Source: Orientallactaga sibirica | Taxonomy: Eukaryota; Chordata; Mammalia; Rodentia; Dipodidae | Assembly (NCBI GenBank): GCA_036365145.1 | Contig: JAEOAD010000055.1 | Coordinates: 1,302,001-1,366,000 of the forward strand | DNA length: 64,000 nt | Reading direction: 5' to 3' | In this document: one piece after another, positions 22,352-32,212 of the stretch | Numbering within the stretch: the first letter of the stretch is position 1 | How the letters are laid out: every line of letters starts with the position of its first letter | Notes under the pieces: generated by a model | Database searches by the model: none | The model's input: the letters and a program-made list of their open reading frames with translations, nothing else | Told to the model about the DNA's origin: nothing | Made by a program: the position numbers and the translations under genes

Positions 22352-22400
<49 letters not shown>

Positions 22401-22420
22401 GAAGGAAGGAAGAAGAAAAT
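22308..22420. repeat. Purine microsatellite (GGAA/AAAG)n
   Basis: All-purine tract growing out of the B1 tail; mirror-like, potential triplex former. Confidence 0.9.
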
Positions 22421-22427
22421 ATCTTAG

Positions 22428-22757
22428 CTCATAGGTGGAGGTCTGTAATTTTAACTACTCAGGAGGTTGAGGAAAAGGATTCCAAGTTGAAGGCCTGCCT
22501 GGGCCACAAAGTATGAGGCCTTCCAGACATAGTGGTGCATACCTGTAATTCCTGCTCCTGAGAGGTGCAGGCAGTAGGATCATGTCCATACTCTAGTAAA
22601 CAGCCCGTAATACCATGCTCATGTAAGCAAAGCCAGTCAAAGCCAGGCTCAACGACAGGGACTACATGAGACCCTGTCTCAGGAGAGAAAAGATGGACCC
22701 TTGAGTACAAGACCAGCCTGAGTAAGTCATTGGGAACCTGTCTCAAAAAGTAAAATA
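22428..22757 (+). mobile_element. Cluster of old B1/B4-like SINE fragments
   Basis: Two to three degraded copies ('catagtggtgcatacctgta', 'acatgagaccctgtctcagg', 'accagcctgagtaag'). Confidence 0.6.
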
Positions 22758-22758
22758 A

Positions 22759-22901
22759 AGCCGGGCATGGTGGCGCATGCCTTTAATCCCAGCACTCAGG
22801 AAGCAGAGGTAGGAGGATCACCATTAGTTAGAGGCCACCCTGAGACTGCATAGTGAATTCCAGGTCAGCCTGGGCTAGAGTGAGACCCTACCTCGAAAAA
22901 C

Positions 22902-22941
<40 letters not shown>
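22759..22941 (+). mobile_element. B1-type SINE with long poly-A
   Basis: Near-consensus body and an A-run of about 38 bases. Confidence 0.9.
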
Positions 22942-22944
<3 letters not shown>

Positions 22945-23030
22945 AACCCACAAGGAAATCTCAATTTTTATTTTTAAAAGATTTTCAACATCACTACTCA
23001 CCAGAATCAAACTCACAAGGAAATCTCATT
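22942..23030. repeat. Local direct repeat
   Basis: 'cacaaggaaatctca' preceded by 'atcaaac' occurs at about 22942 and again at about 23006. Confidence 0.8.
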
Positions 23031-23037
23031 TTATTTT

Positions 23038-23100
23038 TTATTTTTTAAAATATTTTAATTTTTATTTATTTATTAGAGAAACAGGCAGATAGAACTTTGC

Positions 23101-23140
<40 letters not shown>

Positions 23141-23306
23141 AATTTTTATTTATTTATTAGAGAAACAGGCAGATAGAACTTTGCAAACAAACTCCAGACA
23201 CATGCTCCACCTTGTACACCTGGCTTACATGGGTCCTGGGAGGTCAAACCTGGGTTCTTTTGCTTTGAAGGCAAGCATCCTAACGGCTAAGCCATCTCTC
23301 CAGCCC
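23038..23306 (-). mobile_element. tSINE interrupted by poly-A and long duplication
   Basis: The first about 45 bases of the reversed tSINE ('attagagaaacaggcagata' etc.) stand at about 23056-23100 and again at about 23140-23184, separated by an A-run of about 36. The second copy continues to 'ccatctctccagccc'. Confidence 0.85.
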
Positions 23307-23548
23307 GGAAATATCACTTTGTTTTCATTAGGTTGGCTTATTATCAATAAAATAGTATGTGTTAGCTGTGATGTGGAGAAATAACCATTGTTGAGTAGTA
23401 TTGGTATAAAATGGTGCAACTAGTGTAGAAAACTATGGAATTACTCAATAAATTTAAAATATAATTACCATGTGCTTTAGCAGTCCTAGGCCAAAATAAC
23501 TGGAAATGGTTATGGAAGGATAATTGCACACTTAAAAAACATGGCTTG

Positions 23549-23692
23549 GAGCCGGGCGTGGTGGCGCACGCCTTTAATCCCAGCACTCGGGAGGCAGAGG
23601 TAGGAGGATCGCCATGAGTTTGAGGCCACCCTGAGACTACATAGTTAATTCCAGGTCAGCCTGGGCCGGAGTGAGACCCTACCTCGAAAAAC

Positions 23693-23725
<33 letters not shown>
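23549..23725 (+). mobile_element. B1-type SINE with long poly-A
   Basis: Consensus-like copy, A-run of about 30. Confidence 0.92.
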
Positions 23726-23726
<1 letters not shown>

Positions 23727-24069
23727 GATGGTTAAAATGGAAATGTGTGTTATATGTAAATATATAACCATGTATATAACCACAACTTAAAGAGGAGGGA
23801 GGGAGGAGGAAACATCAGCAGGCCTGGCCTCAGGAACTGATGGGAGCTTAGCACGAAGTGTAGCTATAAATCCCAGAACAGCCCACTTTGGCCTATCTTC
23901 GACCAATCGTTACTAACAGACTGTCACAGCTGTCTGTGTTTGAACAGTAAATTATTTGGACCCCTGGTTGCCAAGGAGCTCAGATTTTGAGGGGTTATGA
24001 GATCCTCTCCTCCGGCACTAGGACCTTGGAGAGCTTTGGGGATGACATCATCTCTAGGACACTAAAGAC
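23726..24069. other. Single-copy DNA upstream of CpG block
   Basis: SINE-free. Contains 'gatgacatcatc' at 24041-24052, a CRE/AP-1-like site, just before the CpG block. Confidence 0.55.
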
Positions 24070-24420
24070 AGTGCCTGGGGGCAGCGCGGGAGGCGCGTGC
24101 CCTTCACGCCGATGCCCAGCTCCCAAGTGAAGATCGTTTGGGTGGCAAACTACCTCTTTCCCTGGGTCCGAGAGCCGTGACTAACGGAAGGACACGGGCG
24201 GGGAGCCGCGACAGTCCCACACACCGCCCCACCTCCCGGCGTCACGCCACACTCAGCATGGCCGCCGCGGTGCCTGGCGTGGGGAGCGTCCTCCCCTCCG
24301 CCGCAGAGGGGCGGGCCTGGGAAATCTACATGCGTTCCAGGGGACCAATGGGGAGAGCTGGAGGGCGGGGCTACGCAGGTTGACGGCCCGCGCCAGCCGC
24401 GGTGGGCTTGGCCAGCCCGG
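24070..24420. promoter_or_regulatory. Orphan CpG island / candidate promoter
   Basis: CpG-dense, SINE-free. It holds a YY1-like 'cagcatggccgcc' at 24254-24266, a GC box 'ggggcggg' at 24309-24316, a CCAAT box at 24344-24348 and a second GC box 'gggcgggg' at 24364-24371. The combination is typical of a TATA-less housekeeping promoter. No exon with a good splice donor could be assigned on either strand. It could drive a non-coding RNA, an alternative MRPL48 leader or an unrecognised gene. Confidence 0.6.
24258..24383 (+). CDS. Hypothetical 41-residue frame in CpG block (doubtful)
   Basis: ATG with a good context (A at -3, G at +4) opens a 41-codon frame, alanine/glycine-rich at both ends, closed by TGA in the same island. 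No family recognised. Most likely a chance frame overlapping a YY1-like site; listed because it sits where a transcript could begin. Confidence 0.12.
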   Translation: MAAAVPGVGSVLPSAAEGRAWEIYMRSRGPMGRAGGRGYAG

Positions 24421-24639
24421 CCCTGGAATGCGGCTGCTGCCACGTTATTATCATCCTGAGAGCTGGATTTTTGCCTGGTGGTGTGCCACCGTCAGCACTT
24501 CCGCGTTGAACTCTGCCTGAGATGATCAGACTCCACGCGGTCCTGTCCCTCCTCTTCAAAGCCAGACTAGTCAGAGCGCTTGAGATGACTCATCTCCAAG
24601 TCCCAACGCCCAGATAAATTGGCGATGCCAGGTGTGGCC

Positions 24640-24720
24640 TGATATTTGACATAAATACATATTATATATATACATATATGTAATGTATTCATATATATGA
24701 ATATTAGTATATGTATAACA
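24640..24720. repeat. AT-rich (TA)n region
   Basis: Imperfect TA/TATG repeats with several short palindromes. Confidence 0.8.
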
Positions 24721-24809
24721 TAAAAATATATCAGAAAACTGATAAATTATGAAGAACAACGATTTATTATCCCACCACTCAGAAATACTTATAATAATCT
24801 TTGTCATTT

Positions 24810-25019
24810 TTTGGTTTATTTATTTGCAAGCACTGAGAAAGTAAGAGAGAGAGAGGGCGAAAAAGAATGAGCCCGCTAGAACCTTTAGCCGCTGCAAATG
24901 AATTCCAGATGCGTGGTCTCCTTTGTGCATCTGGCTTTATGTGGGTACTGGGGACTCGAACTTGAGTCGTTGTGTTTTGTAAGCAAGCACCTTAATTGCT
25001 GAGCCATTGCTCCAGCTCC
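24810..25019 (-). mobile_element. Older tSINE
   Basis: Reverse copy, 'tttatttatttgcaagcact' to 'ccattgctccagctcc'. Confidence 0.82.
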
Positions 25020-25032
25020 TCTGTCCCCCACC

Positions 25033-25187
25033 CCTTTTTTGAGGGTTCTTCGAGGTAGGGTCTCGCTCTAGCCCAGGCTAACCTGGAATTCCCTGTGTAG
25101 TCTCATGGTGGCCTTGAACTCACAGAGATCCTCCTACTTCTGTCTCTACAGTGCTGGGATTAAAGGCTTAAACCACCACACCTGGTA
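25033..25187 (-). mobile_element. B1-type SINE
   Basis: Reverse copy, moderately diverged. Confidence 0.83.
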
Positions 25188-25253
25188 TAATTGATATTTT
25201 TGAAAAATCATCATGTGAAAGGAGAAATGTCAAAAATCAGATAGTATACTAAC

Positions 25254-25402
25254 TTTCTGGTGCTAGGGATGAACCCAGAGTCTTATGCAAGTGGAAGGCA
25301 AGTATTCTACTACTGAGTCACATCTACAGCCTGTGGCCTTTTGAGACAGTGTGTCCCAATCCTTTTGCTAGGTTTACAGATGTGCACCACCACGCTTGAC
25401 TG
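25254..25402 (-). mobile_element. B4-like SINE
   Basis: Reverse ID part ('ggtgctagggatgaaccc', 'ctactgagtcacatctac'), then a B1-like part ('gtttacagatgtgcaccacc'). Confidence 0.65.
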
Positions 25403-25652
25403 CCTAATAAATTTTATAGGTCTATACACCCAAGCATTTAGGAGAGTCCTTCAGGAGGTCAATCAATTCTTAGGGAAAACAGCATTATCAACTCAGGGAG
25501 ATTCTACTTTACTCTGCAGAATAAAATAATTTTGGTTGTTACTGCAAGTGATTTAGGGTGGAGATGTGTTGATCATTTCACGGTTAGGACATGCAAGTTG
25601 AAGGACCCTGAGATGCTAAGCAGCTCAGTTTCAGCAAGAGTTGGGATTCAGG

Positions 25653-25872
25653 GGGGCTGGAGAGATGGCTTAGCAGTTAAGGTGTTTGCCTGCAAAGCCA
25701 AAGGATCCTGGTTTGAGTCTCCAGGTCCCATGTAAGCCAGATGCACAAGGGGGCACATGCATCTGGAGTTCATTTGCAGTGGCTGGAGGCCCTGGCGTGC
25801 CCATTCTCTCTCTCTCTCTCTCTCTCTCCCTCTTTCTCTCTCTCAGATAAATAAATAAATAATAATAAAAAA
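25653..25872 (+). mobile_element. tSINE with 16-base target duplication
   Basis: Flanked by aagagttgggattcag at 25636-25651 and 25874-25889; young. Confidence 0.94.
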
Positions 25873-26039
25873 AAAGAGTTGGGATTCAGAATATGAGGAT
25901 GTTTTTCAATTCAAGAAGAAACTGGGACCATGAGAGTGTGGAAAGGTCTGGCTTCCTGATAGACTAAGACCAGAGGGGAAAACCAGCTTAGGTGTCCTCT
26001 TTTTGCTCATTCGCCTGTTTCCTTGAGGTGGAGTCTTTA

Positions 26040-26409
26040 AAAAAATTATTTTATTTATTTACCCAGGTGTGATGGTACATGCCTTTAATCCCAGCACTCG
26101 GGAGGCAGAGGTAGGAGGATTGCCATGAGTTTGAGGCCACCCTGAGACTACATAGTGAATTCCAGGTCAGCCTGAGCTAGAGTGAGACCCTAACTTGAAA
26201 AACCAAAAAACATTTTTTAAATTTAATTAATTTATTTGTAAGGGGAAAGAGAAAGAGAGAGAGGATGAACACAGGTATACCATTGCCTCTAGCCACTGCA
26301 AATGGACTCCAGATGCATGTGTATGGCTTTACACGGGCACTGGGGAATCAAACCTGGGTTGTTAGACTTTGCAGCAAGTGCCTTAACTGGTGAGTGATCT
26401 CTCAACCCC
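26040..26409 (-). mobile_element. Older tSINE split by B1
   Basis: The T-rich tail starts at 26040 and the body resumes at 26215 ('ttatttgtaaggggaaagag') to 'gagtgatctctcaacccc'. Confidence 0.78.
26062..26212 (+). mobile_element. B1-type SINE in tSINE tail
   Basis: Complete copy inserted in the T-rich tail of the older reversed tSINE. Confidence 0.88.
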
Positions 26410-26411
26410 AA

Positions 26412-26638
26412 GATGGGGTCTCTCATCTCACTCAAACCAGTGTTTTGGCTCTTTTCTTAGTCAGCAAGGATCAGCAAGTGATTCTCTGGTCTCTGCTCAA
26501 GGCAGGACTAGCATTATAAACCATGCCCAGCTATTTATGTAGGTGCTGAGAGTTTGAATTCAGGAGGTCTCAGACCTTCTCAGACCCTCACGCTTGTGCA
26601 ACAAGTTCTCTTAACCACTGAGCCATCTCCCCAATCCC
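26412..26638 (-). mobile_element. B3-like SINE, partial
   Basis: 'tatttatgtaggtgctgaga' to 'gagccatctccccaatccc' matches the reversed B3 end. Confidence 0.65.
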
Positions 26639-26679
26639 TGCAGATTTTGAGATAAAAAAAAATTTACTTAAAACTTTGG

Positions 26680-26867
26680 GGGCTGGAGAGATGGATTAGT
26701 GGTTAAGGCATTTGCCTACAAAGCCAAAGAACCTTGGTTTGATTTCCCAGGACCCACATAAGCCAGATGCACCATGTGACACATGCATCTGGAGTTCGTT
26801 TGCAGTGGCTGGAGACTCTGATGCACCCATTCTCTCTGTGTGTCCGTCTGCCTCTTTCTGTCTCTCC

Positions 26868-26900
<33 letters not shown>
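26680..26900 (+). mobile_element. tSINE with poly-A tail
   Basis: A-run at 26873-26900; 'aaaactttgg' flanks both sides. Confidence 0.88.
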
Positions 26901-26902
<2 letters not shown>

Positions 26903-26912
26903 TTGGAAAGCT

Positions 26913-27120
26913 GGGCTGGAGAGATGGCTTAGTAGTTAAAGTGCTTGCCTGTGAAGTCTAAAGACCCATGTTCAATTCTCCAGATCCCATGTAAGTCAGA
27001 TGCACAAGGTGAAGCAAGCATGCAAAGTTGCACATGTGCACAAGGTGGTGCACGTGTCTGGTGTTCAAGAGGCTCTTGTGCACCAATTCTCTCTCTCTCT
27101 TGCTCTCTTTCATTAAAAAG
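26913..27120 (+). mobile_element. tSINE variant with repeated CACAAGG segment
   Basis: The body reads 'agatgcacaaggtgaagcaa', then again 'tgcacaaggtggtgcacgtg', enlarging the internal hairpin in a different way from the long subfamily. Confidence 0.82.
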
Positions 27121-27131
27121 AAGGCCAGTCA

Positions 27132-27290
27132 GGGCTGGAGAGATGGTTTAGCATAGTGGAACATGCTTTTAATCCTAGCGCTTGGGAGGCAGAGGTAGAA
27201 GGATTGCTGTGAGTTCAAGGCCACCCTGAGAGTGCATAGTGAATTCCAAGTCAGCTAGAGGGATACCATATCTCAAAATAAATAAATAAA
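27132..27290 (+). mobile_element. Chimeric SINE: tSINE head joined to B1 body
   Basis: 'gggctggagagatggtttag' runs directly into 'aacatgcttttaatcctagc' and a normal B1 3' half. Confidence 0.8.
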
Positions 27291-27460
27291 GCTAGGCATG
27301 GTGGCACACGCCTTTAATCCCAGCACTTGGGAGGCAGAGGTAGGAGGATCGCCGTGAGTTTGAGGCCACCCTGAGACCCAGATCACCCAGATCAGCCTGG
27401 ACCAGAGTGAAACCCTACCTCAAAAAAACAAAAATAAATAAACAAATAAATAGAAAATAA
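27291..27460 (+). mobile_element. B1-type SINE
   Basis: Complete, but 'ctacatagtgaattcc' is replaced by 'cccagatcacccagatc'. Confidence 0.85.
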
Positions 27461-27570
27461 ATAGAAAGTGATCTTCACTATGAAATTGTAGTGCAATCTG
27501 TATTATCAAAACAATCAATTTAAGACTCAATGGTACATCTCTGCAGTGGTATATTATACAGCTACAGTCT

Positions 27571-27686
27571 TTTTCTTTTCTTTTCTTTTCTTTTCTTTTC
27601 TTTTTTTTTCTTTTTCTTTTTTCTTTTTTCGAGGTAGAATCTTACTCTAGCCTAGACATAGGCATGTACCATCATGCCCAGCCAAA
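27571..27686 (-). mobile_element. B1-type SINE, deleted, with (TTTTC)n
   Basis: TTTTC repeat at 27571-27610, then a B1 head joined to its far end, losing the middle. Confidence 0.8.
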
Positions 27687-27690
27687 GTCT

Positions 27691-27899
27691 TTTTTTGTTT
27701 CGAGGTAGGGTTTCACTCTAGCTCAGACTGACCCTGGAATTCCTGATGTAGTCTCAGGGTGTCCTCAAACTCATGGTGATCCTCTTACCTCTGCCTCCGT
27801 AGTACTGGGATTCAAGGCCACCAAGAGACTACATCGTGAATTCCAGGTCAGCATGGGCTAGAGCAAGACCCTGCCTCAAAAAGAAAAAAAAAAAAAAAA
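27691..27899. mobile_element. Inverted B1 pair lacking both heads
   Basis: Reverse B1 (27691-27813) stops inside 'gtactgggattcaagg' and passes straight into the 3' half of a plus-strand B1 ('ccaccaagagactacatcgt'). Confidence 0.8.
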
Positions 27900-27902
27900 C
27901 GC

Positions 27903-28205
27903 TTTTTTTTGGTAATTTTTTTATGAACAAAAGAGAGAGAATTGGCATGCCAGGGCCTCTAGCCACTGCAATCAAACTCCAAAAGTATGTGTCACCTTGT
28001 GTGCACGTGCAACCTTGTGTGCTTGTGTATTCTTGTTCATCTGGCTAGGTTTGATTTCCCTGGACCCATGTAAGCCAGATGCACAAGGTGGTGCATGCAT
28101 CTGGAGTTTGTTTGCAGTGACTGGAGGCCCTGGCATGCCTATTCTCTATCTGTCTCTCTTTCTCTCTGTTTCTTTCTCTCTTAAATAAATAAATAAATAA
28201 ATAAA
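27903..28205. mobile_element. Inverted tSINE pair lacking both heads
   Basis: Reverse tSINE (27903-28044) ends at 'cttgttcatctggct' and continues as a plus-strand tSINE from 'aggtttgatttccctgg' to its AAAT tail. The two 5' ends are missing at the junction. Confidence 0.8.
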
Positions 28206-28246
28206 ATTTTTAAAAACTTTAAATTTAAAAAAAATGCTGGAAGAAA

Positions 28247-28410
28247 GCCGGGTATGGTGGCACACGCCTTTTATTCCAGCACTCGGGAGGCAGAGGTAGG
28301 AGGATCGCTGTGAGTTCAAGGCCACCCTGAGACTACATAGTGAATTCCAGGTCAGTCTGGGCTAGAGCGAGATATTACTTCACAAAACAAAAAAGAAAAA
28401 GAAAAAGAAA
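28247..28410 (+). mobile_element. B1-type SINE at a reused target site
   Basis: Preceded by aaatgctggaagaaa (28232-28246) and followed by aaaatgctggaag (28411). Confidence 0.9.
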
Positions 28411-28423
28411 AAAATGCTGGAAG

Positions 28424-28509
28424 CCTTTAATCCCAGCACTTGGGATAGGAGGAAAACCCTGAGACTACATAGTTAATTCCAGGTCAGCCTGGCCCAGAGT
28501 GAGACCCTA

Positions 28510-28538
<29 letters not shown>
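28424..28538 (+). mobile_element. B1-type SINE, 5'-truncated, same target
   Basis: Starts 'cctttaatcccagcacttgg' with an internal deletion; long A-run, then a third 'atgctggaagaaat' at 28540. Confidence 0.87.
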
Positions 28539-28540
<2 letters not shown>

Positions 28541-28680
28541 GCTGGAAGAAATAAAAGAATTGAATCAGATAAGAATGCTAACATCAAGGAGCATGGTCTA
28601 GTGACCAGACAAAGCACTACTTCAAACACAAAACAAATAATAAAAAATTTGAGGGCGTTACAAGAAAATATGTTGAGTAG

Positions 28681-28795
28681 GCAGGTATACCTGCATACCT
28701 GTAACCCCAGCACTAGGAAGGCTGAGGCAGGAGGATCTCTATGTGTTCAAGGTCAGCCTGGGTTACAAAACCCTGTCTCACAAAACAAAACAAGA
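28681..28795 (+). mobile_element. Old B1-type SINE
   Basis: 'acctgtaaccccagcactag', 'ccctgtctcacaaaacaaaa'. Confidence 0.72.
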
Positions 28796-29013
28796 ACAAA
28801 CAATAAAAGGAAAAGATGTATTGAGAGTTGTCAGTATGCTAGGAGCAATGAATATATGAATAGGAGTAGTTTAAATAATAAATTAGAGATAGATCTTGAG
28901 AGCTATAAATGTCAAGGAGTATATTGTTAAGTTGAAGAGCTGTGAATACCTCTTGAAGAGTGGATTTTTTTGTTGTTGTTTATTTTGCTTTTTATTTATT
29001 TTTATTTTTACAG

Positions 29014-29254
29014 TGTTAAAGATCAAGCCCAGGGCCTTGCTCATGCTAGGCAAGTATCCTACAACTGAGTTATATCCCAGCTCTGTTTTGCTTGCATTTA
29101 TTTATTACATATTTGTTTATATATTTATTTATGGTTTCATGTAGCCTAGGCTGTCTTGAACTCACTATGTGGCCAAGAATGACCCAGAACGACTCATCCT
29201 CCTGCATCTACCTCCAAGGTGCTGGCATTACAGGTGTGCACCACCATACCTGTT
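29014..29254 (-). mobile_element. B4-like SINE
   Basis: Reverse ID part ('catgctaggcaagtatccta'), then a reverse B1 part ('ggctgtcttgaactcactat'). Confidence 0.68.
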
Positions 29255-29261
29255 TTTTATT

Positions 29262-29466
29262 TATTACTATTTAATTAATTAATTTATTTATGAAAGAGAG
29301 AGACAGAGAGAGAGAGAGAGAGAATGGGCACTCTAAGGCCTCCAGCCACTGCAAAGGAACTCCTATGTACCACCATGTGCATCTGGCTTACATGGGAACT
29401 GGGGAATCGAACCTGGGTCCTTGGGCTTTGCAGGCAAGTGCCTCAACCGTTAAGTGATTTCTTCAA
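29262..29466 (-). mobile_element. tSINE
   Basis: Reverse copy; the head is degraded ('ttaagtgatttcttc'). Confidence 0.83.
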
Positions 29467-29482
29467 AATTTCCAAAATTCCC

Positions 29483-29712
29483 CTTTATTTTTGAGAAAGG
29501 ATCTCAGTGTATTAAAGGCTTGCCTTGAACTCACTATGTAGCTTAGCTGCTTTTGAACTCCTGATGCTCCTGCTTCAGCCACTGGCATGTGTCACCATAC
29601 CCAGCTTCTGTTTGCCTTTAATTTAATTTATCATTTTGTGGTTCAAGTCGTTGAACCTATGGCTTCGCACATGCCACACAGGTGCTCTATCACTGAGCTA
29701 TATCCCCAGTTG
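29483..29712 (-). mobile_element. Old B4-like SINE
   Basis: Reverse B1-like part 29483-29606 and ID-like part 29640-29712 ('ctatcactgagctatatccc'). Confidence 0.6.
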
Positions 29713-29765
29713 TTGTGCTCTTTAAACCAGAAAGCCTGTTTTTGAAAATAAAATGGATTGGGGCG

Positions 29766-29990
29766 GGGCTGGAGAGATGGCTTAGCAGTGAAGGCATCTG
29801 CCTGCTAAGCCTAAGAACACAGTTCAATTCTCTAGGTCCCACGTTTAGCCAGACACAAAAGTGATGCAAGGGCATAATGCTGCACCTGCCTACAAGGGGC
29901 GCATGCGTCTGGAGTTCATTCACAGCGGCTGAGAGGCTGCTAGCACGCCCGTTCTCTATCTCTCTCTCTCAAAAAAAAAAAAAAAAAAAA
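29766..29990 (+). mobile_element. tSINE, long subfamily
   Basis: Contains 'gatgcaagggcataatgctg', 'cctacaaggggcgcatgcgt' and 'cagcggctgagaggctgcta'. The tail is an A-run rather than AAAT. Confidence 0.9.
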
Positions 29991-30228
29991 GGATTACGAA
30001 TGAGACTGAACTGAAGGTTGGCAGAAGACTTAAAAGGCCAGCCAAATAGTTGAAGAGAGAGATGATGAACATGGACCTTGGGCAATATGTGCAGGTAAGG
30101 AGGATGGAGCATTCAAATGAAGAGATAACATGGTTAGCTGGAGATGAGTATCAGAAGGCCCTGTGTCAACAAGCCTGAGAGTCATTATCATCTAATGAGG
30201 AATTTATTTCAAAAATGGCTTCCATGAG

Positions 30229-30385
30229 CTGGGTGTGGTGGTTCACGCCTTTAATCCCAGCACTCAGGAAGCAGAGGTAGGAGGATCACTGTGAGTTCGA
30301 GGCCACCCTGAGACTACATAGTGAATTCCAGGTCAGCCTGGGCTAGAGTGAGACCTTACCTCGAAAAACAAACTAATAAAAAAAC
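30229..30385 (+). mobile_element. B1-type SINE
   Basis: Complete copy. Confidence 0.9.
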
Positions 30386-30414
30386 CACAACTGCTTCCAC
30401 ACTATAATTTTTTT

Positions 30415-30490
30415 AAGTTTGGGTTAGTTAGTTCAGTGGCAGTACATTTTGCCTAGAATACATAAAGCCCTTGTCAGATCCCTAATGACA
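30415..30490 (+). mobile_element. ID-like SINE remnant
   Basis: 'gttagttcagtggcagtac', 'gccctt', 'cagatccctaatgac'. Confidence 0.55.
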
Positions 30491-30491
30491 C

Positions 30492-30495
<4 letters not shown>

Positions 30496-30538
<43 letters not shown>

Positions 30539-30568
30539 GGAGGGGAAGAAGAGAGAAAGAGAGGAGAG
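30496..30568. repeat. (GA)n microsatellite
   Basis: About 40 bases of pure GA followed by purine-rich sequence. Confidence 0.95.
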
Positions 30569-30701
30569 ATGCACCCCTGTGTCTTCTAATACCTGACTGT
30601 TATTCACATGTCATATGACATTCACATCATATGTTATATATATATATATATGGCTCTGAGTGGTTTGCTAGATGCAATAAGGATTATGCTTCTGTTTCTC
30701 T

Positions 30702-30908
30702 AAAATAATTTTATTTATTTATTGGAGAGAGAGACAGAGAGCAAGAAAGACAGGTGTATAGAGAGAATGGACCTCCAGCCACTGCAAATGAACTCCAGAC
30801 ACATGCACTACCATGTGCATCTTGACTTATGTGGGACCTGGAGAACTGAACCTGGATCCTTAGGCTTTGCAAGCATGTGCCTTAACCGCTAAGCCATCTC
30901 TCCAGCTC
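30702..30908 (-). mobile_element. tSINE
   Basis: Complete reverse copy ending 'ccatctctccagctc'. Confidence 0.87.
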
Positions 30909-31095
30909 AAATATTTTATTTATTTATTAGGGGTGGGGGGAGAGAGAGAGAGAGAGGCAGATAGAGAGAATGGGCTTGTTTCTCTATATGAGCTACTTAG
31001 TGCATCTGACTTTATATGAGCACTGGGGAATTGAACCCTGGCTGGCAGGCTTTGCAAGCAAGTTCCTTTAACTGCTGAGCCATCTCCCCAGCCCA
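30909..31095 (-). mobile_element. tSINE
   Basis: Second reverse copy in tandem; ends 'ccatctccccagccc'. Confidence 0.85.
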
Positions 31096-31102
31096 GAGAT
31101 TT

Positions 31103-31287
31103 GTTAATTAATTAATTAATTAATTAATTAATTTATTTATTTATTTATTTATTTTTGGTTTTTCGAGGTAGGGTTTCACTCTAGCTCAGGCTGACCTGGA
31201 ATTCACTATGCCATCTCAGGGTGGCTTCAAACTCTCAGTGATCCTCCTACCTCTGCCTCCAATAAAGGCATGCACCACCATGCCCGG
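31103..31287 (-). mobile_element. B1-type SINE with (ATTA)n(TTTA)n tail
   Basis: Tetranucleotide tail 31103-31152, body to 'catgcccggc'; 'agagattt' on both flanks. Confidence 0.9.
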
Positions 31288-32110
31288 CAGAGATTTTTTT
31301 TTTTCTGTTGAGTAATGTGTCAGCTACAATGTGTGGACCTGAAAGTCCAGGTCAACTTGAAAGGCATGAGAGGAAGGTTGATATGCACAGCCTCTCAAAT
31401 AGCCCAGTGTCCCAGTGCTGCAGGGGTTCTGGACAGCTCGGAACCACTCAGTATCTTCTCACTGGAGGCTGAGCTGATCAACCAGAATCCAGGTTTGAGG
31501 CTTCTAGAAAGATTCTTGTCTGAGCTGCATGCCTCTCACTCTCTTCTCCTGAGTATCTCTGATCACACTTCCGATTTGAGCTTCCTCTTGCAGCCTGTTT
31601 CATCATTTGTTAGTCTCCTGTCTGGGGTGAGGTAATCATGGCTCATCCAGCCCAACCCTGCGCAAACAGAAAATTGCTGGTGAGGTAGAGGCTGGGGACT
31701 CAACACCATCTCTTTTGGGCTTTTCCTGGGTTGATAACCCTCCTTCACCTCTGAGCTTTTATATATACATTTTCCCTTGCAAGTATGATTTTTCTTTGTG
31801 CCAAACCAAAATATAGAGGTAGAAATGCCTCCCTAAAGCTAAAAGAGTTTGAGATAGTGTGTTTAATATATTTTCACTTAAGCCGAAAATGAGAGCTCTT
31901 AGGCACCATTGGGAAACATTTTATTATAGGTAGCCATAGAATTGTTACTTTAAAGGAAGTTTAACTTGACATCAAACATAGTCTTCTGAAAGGACCTCTC
32001 TTTGTTCTCTTGTTCCCTAAGGCTTTCTCTGATGTGGCTGTACTGAGGACTGGAACAGGTTTTTAAAAGCTTTTTAAAAGAAAACTAGCCTGTAAAAATA
32101 AATTCAGAAG
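31288..32110. other. 820-base single-copy block
   Basis: No SINE. Holds an open frame of 106 codons (31315-31635, +) without a recognisable domain, splice site or promoter around it; I regard it as non-coding. Confidence 0.5.
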
Positions 32111-32111
32111 G

Positions 32112-32212
32112 TGTGTGTGTGTGTGTGTGTGTGTGGTCACACTAGAGGTGGAATACAGGGCTTCGTATATTCCAAGCAAGCACTCTAAAGGAGCTACGTC
32201 ACCAGCCCAAGT
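32112..32212 (-). mobile_element. (GT)n plus ID-like SINE remnant
   Basis: GT run at 32112-32134, then the reversed ID pattern ending 'gagctacgtcaccagccc'. Confidence 0.6.
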
